DNA of 6,095 nt, from assembly GCA_937864895.1 (NCBI GenBank), contig CALMDF010000381.1, positions 1 through 6,095 of the forward strand, in the 5' to 3' direction. The notes beneath the pieces are model-generated. The model worked only from the letters and a program-made list of their open reading frames with translations, ran no database searches and had not been told where the DNA came from. The first letter of the stretch is position 1; each line of letters starts with the position of its first letter. Below, in pieces: positions 5,321-6,095 of the stretch. The stretch is from an uncultured Holophagales bacterium (GTDB lineage: Bacteria > Acidobacteriota > Thermoanaerobaculia > UBA5066). Made by a program: the position numbers and the translations under genes.

Positions 5321-5326
5321 GAGGGA
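5321..5326 (+). promoter_or_regulatory. Shine-Dalgarno GAGGGA that favours ATG 5330
   Basis: GAGGGA ends 3 bases before ATG 5330 (GAGG ends 5 bases before). No comparable site precedes ATG 5294, so this site supports the shorter form of the flavoprotein. Confidence 0.5.
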
Positions 5327-5329
5327 CAG

Positions 5330-6095
5330 ATGCATCAGGCCGACCCCACTTCCTGGGACGTCGTCGTCATCGGTGGAGCCATCGCGGGCGCCTCCACGGC
5401 CATCCTTCTCCGCCGGCGGAGCCCGGGGCTCCGGGTCCTCGTCGTCGAGAAGGGCGAGTCGTTCGACTGGAAGGTCGGAGAGTCGACCGTCGAGATCTCG
5501 GCCTACTTCCTCACGCGCGTCCTGAAGCTCTACGACCACCTGAGCCGCGAGCACCTCGCCAAGCAGGCGTTCCGCTACTGGTTCCACAACGAGAAGGTGA
5601 CCTGCCTTCGCGAGGCGAGCGAGGTCGGGGCGACCCAGCTCGCGAGGACGCCGGGCTTCCAGCTCGACCGGGCCGTCCTCGACGAGCACATCCTGAAGAC
5701 GGCCGCCGAGGAGGGCGCGGAAGTCTGGCGGCCGGCGAAGGTCGTCGACTTCACGCTCGAAGGCGAGGCGGGCAACTCCGTCGCGGTCGAGAAGGCCGAC
5801 GGGACGAGGGTGACCGTCCGCGCGAAGTGGGTCGTCGACGCGACCGGGCGCCAGGCGCTCCTCGCGAGGAGGCGCGGCGGAATCAGGCCGGTAGAGGGGC
5901 ACCCGACGGCTTCGATCTGGGTCCGCTACCGGAACGTGAAGGACCTCGACGGCAAGGAGGTCGTCGGGACCGACCCCGCCGACCCGTTCGTCCGCGGCGT
6001 CGTCGCCTCGCGGCGCCTCGCCACGAACCACTTCACGGGGTGGGGCTACTGGATCTGGTTCATCCCGCTCCGCGGCGGGGAGACGAGCGTCGGCC
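5330..6095 (+). CDS. Flavin-dependent halogenase-like FAD oxidoreductase, N-terminal part (cut by right window edge)
   Basis: This FAD-binding protein belongs to the tryptophan-halogenase-like branch of the flavin monooxygenase superfamily. Numbered from ATG 5330: a Rossmann dinucleotide loop WDVVVIGGAIAGAS (9-22) in which the third glycine of GxGxxG is alanine, an acidic strand end VVEKGE (38-43), VGESTVEIS (49-57), a candidate catalytic lysine K78 in HLAKQAFRYWF (75-85), the DATG FAD motif (170-173), and WIWFIP (241-246), an exact WxWxIP halogenase signature. In PrnA-type halogenases the lysine is K79. The downstream catalytic glutamate region lies beyond the window. Known family members need a flavin reductase and O2; none is encoded here. 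ATG 5330 is preferred for its GAGGGA site and promoter spacing; ATG 5294 adds 12 residues. Many homologues are annotated as halogenases without tested activity, so a non-halogenating oxidoreductase remains possible. Confidence 0.85.
   Translation, partial: MHQADPTSWDVVVIGGAIAGASTAILLRRRSPGLRVLVVEKGESFDWKVGESTVEISAYFLTRVLKLYDHLSREHLAKQAFRYWFHNEKVTCLREASEVGATQLARTPGFQLDRAVLDEHILKTAAEEGAEVWRPAKVVDFTLEGEAGNSVAVEKADGTRVTVRAKWVVDATGRQALLARRRGGIRPVEGHPTASIWVRYRNVKDLDGKEVVGTDPADPFVRGVVASRRLATNHFTGWGYWIWFIPLRGGETSVG

Noticed and set aside
5249..6031. Minus-strand open frame of 260 codons
   Set aside because: It is antisense to the halogenase-like gene, whose motifs are unmistakable, and it reads as low-information Arg/Asp/Pro sequence.
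1..6095. CRISPR arrays, insertion sequences, tRNA or rRNA genes, attachment sites
   Set aside because: No regularly spaced repeats, transposase motifs, terminal inverted repeats, cloverleaf sequence or rRNA signature were found on either strand by eye.

Overview
This is a very GC-rich window with GC-ending codons throughout and tightly packed genes on both strands. Some of its proteins (a TPR secretory protein with DDDL...DPRF modules, a threonine synthase-like enzyme with a TAGN loop, an RRM protein and a halogenase-like flavoprotein) recall Acidobacteriota or Myxococcota. That placement is inference from protein style; no rRNA or other marker is present.

Layout. The left edge (1-257, minus) carries the start of a gene cut by the window, related to the C-terminal domain of 2-hydroxyacyl-CoA dehydratase activases. 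Its leucine codons are mostly CTG, while its neighbours use CTC. A 143-residue soluble orphan (348-779, plus) converges on a 57-residue single-pass membrane protein (820-993, minus), with a strong GC hairpin between their ends. Upstream of the small membrane gene lies an intrinsic terminator serving a 93-residue RRM RNA-binding protein (1093-1374, minus). That gene has a long, pyrimidine-rich candidate leader. Next come a threonine synthase-like PLP enzyme (1655-2812, minus) and a secreted TPR protein built of three copies of one module (2859-4157, minus); these two are 46 bp apart and may be co-transcribed. A strong hairpin separates the TPR gene from an exported 284-residue protein with two helical repeats and a possible PH/GRAM-like C-terminal domain (4260-5114, minus). 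After a divergent promoter region of about 200 bp, the right edge (5330-6095, plus) holds the first 255 residues of a flavin-dependent halogenase-like protein with an intact WxWxIP motif and a candidate catalytic lysine.

Together. No single pathway links the genes. Two encode probable exported proteins made of helical repeats, one a small membrane protein, one an RNA-binding regulator, one an amino-acid enzyme and one a redox or halogenating flavoprotein. No mobile element, CRISPR array, tRNA or rRNA was seen. The most interesting leads are the halogenase-like gene, the stand-alone activase domain with its codon-usage break, the three-module TPR protein, and the RRM leader.
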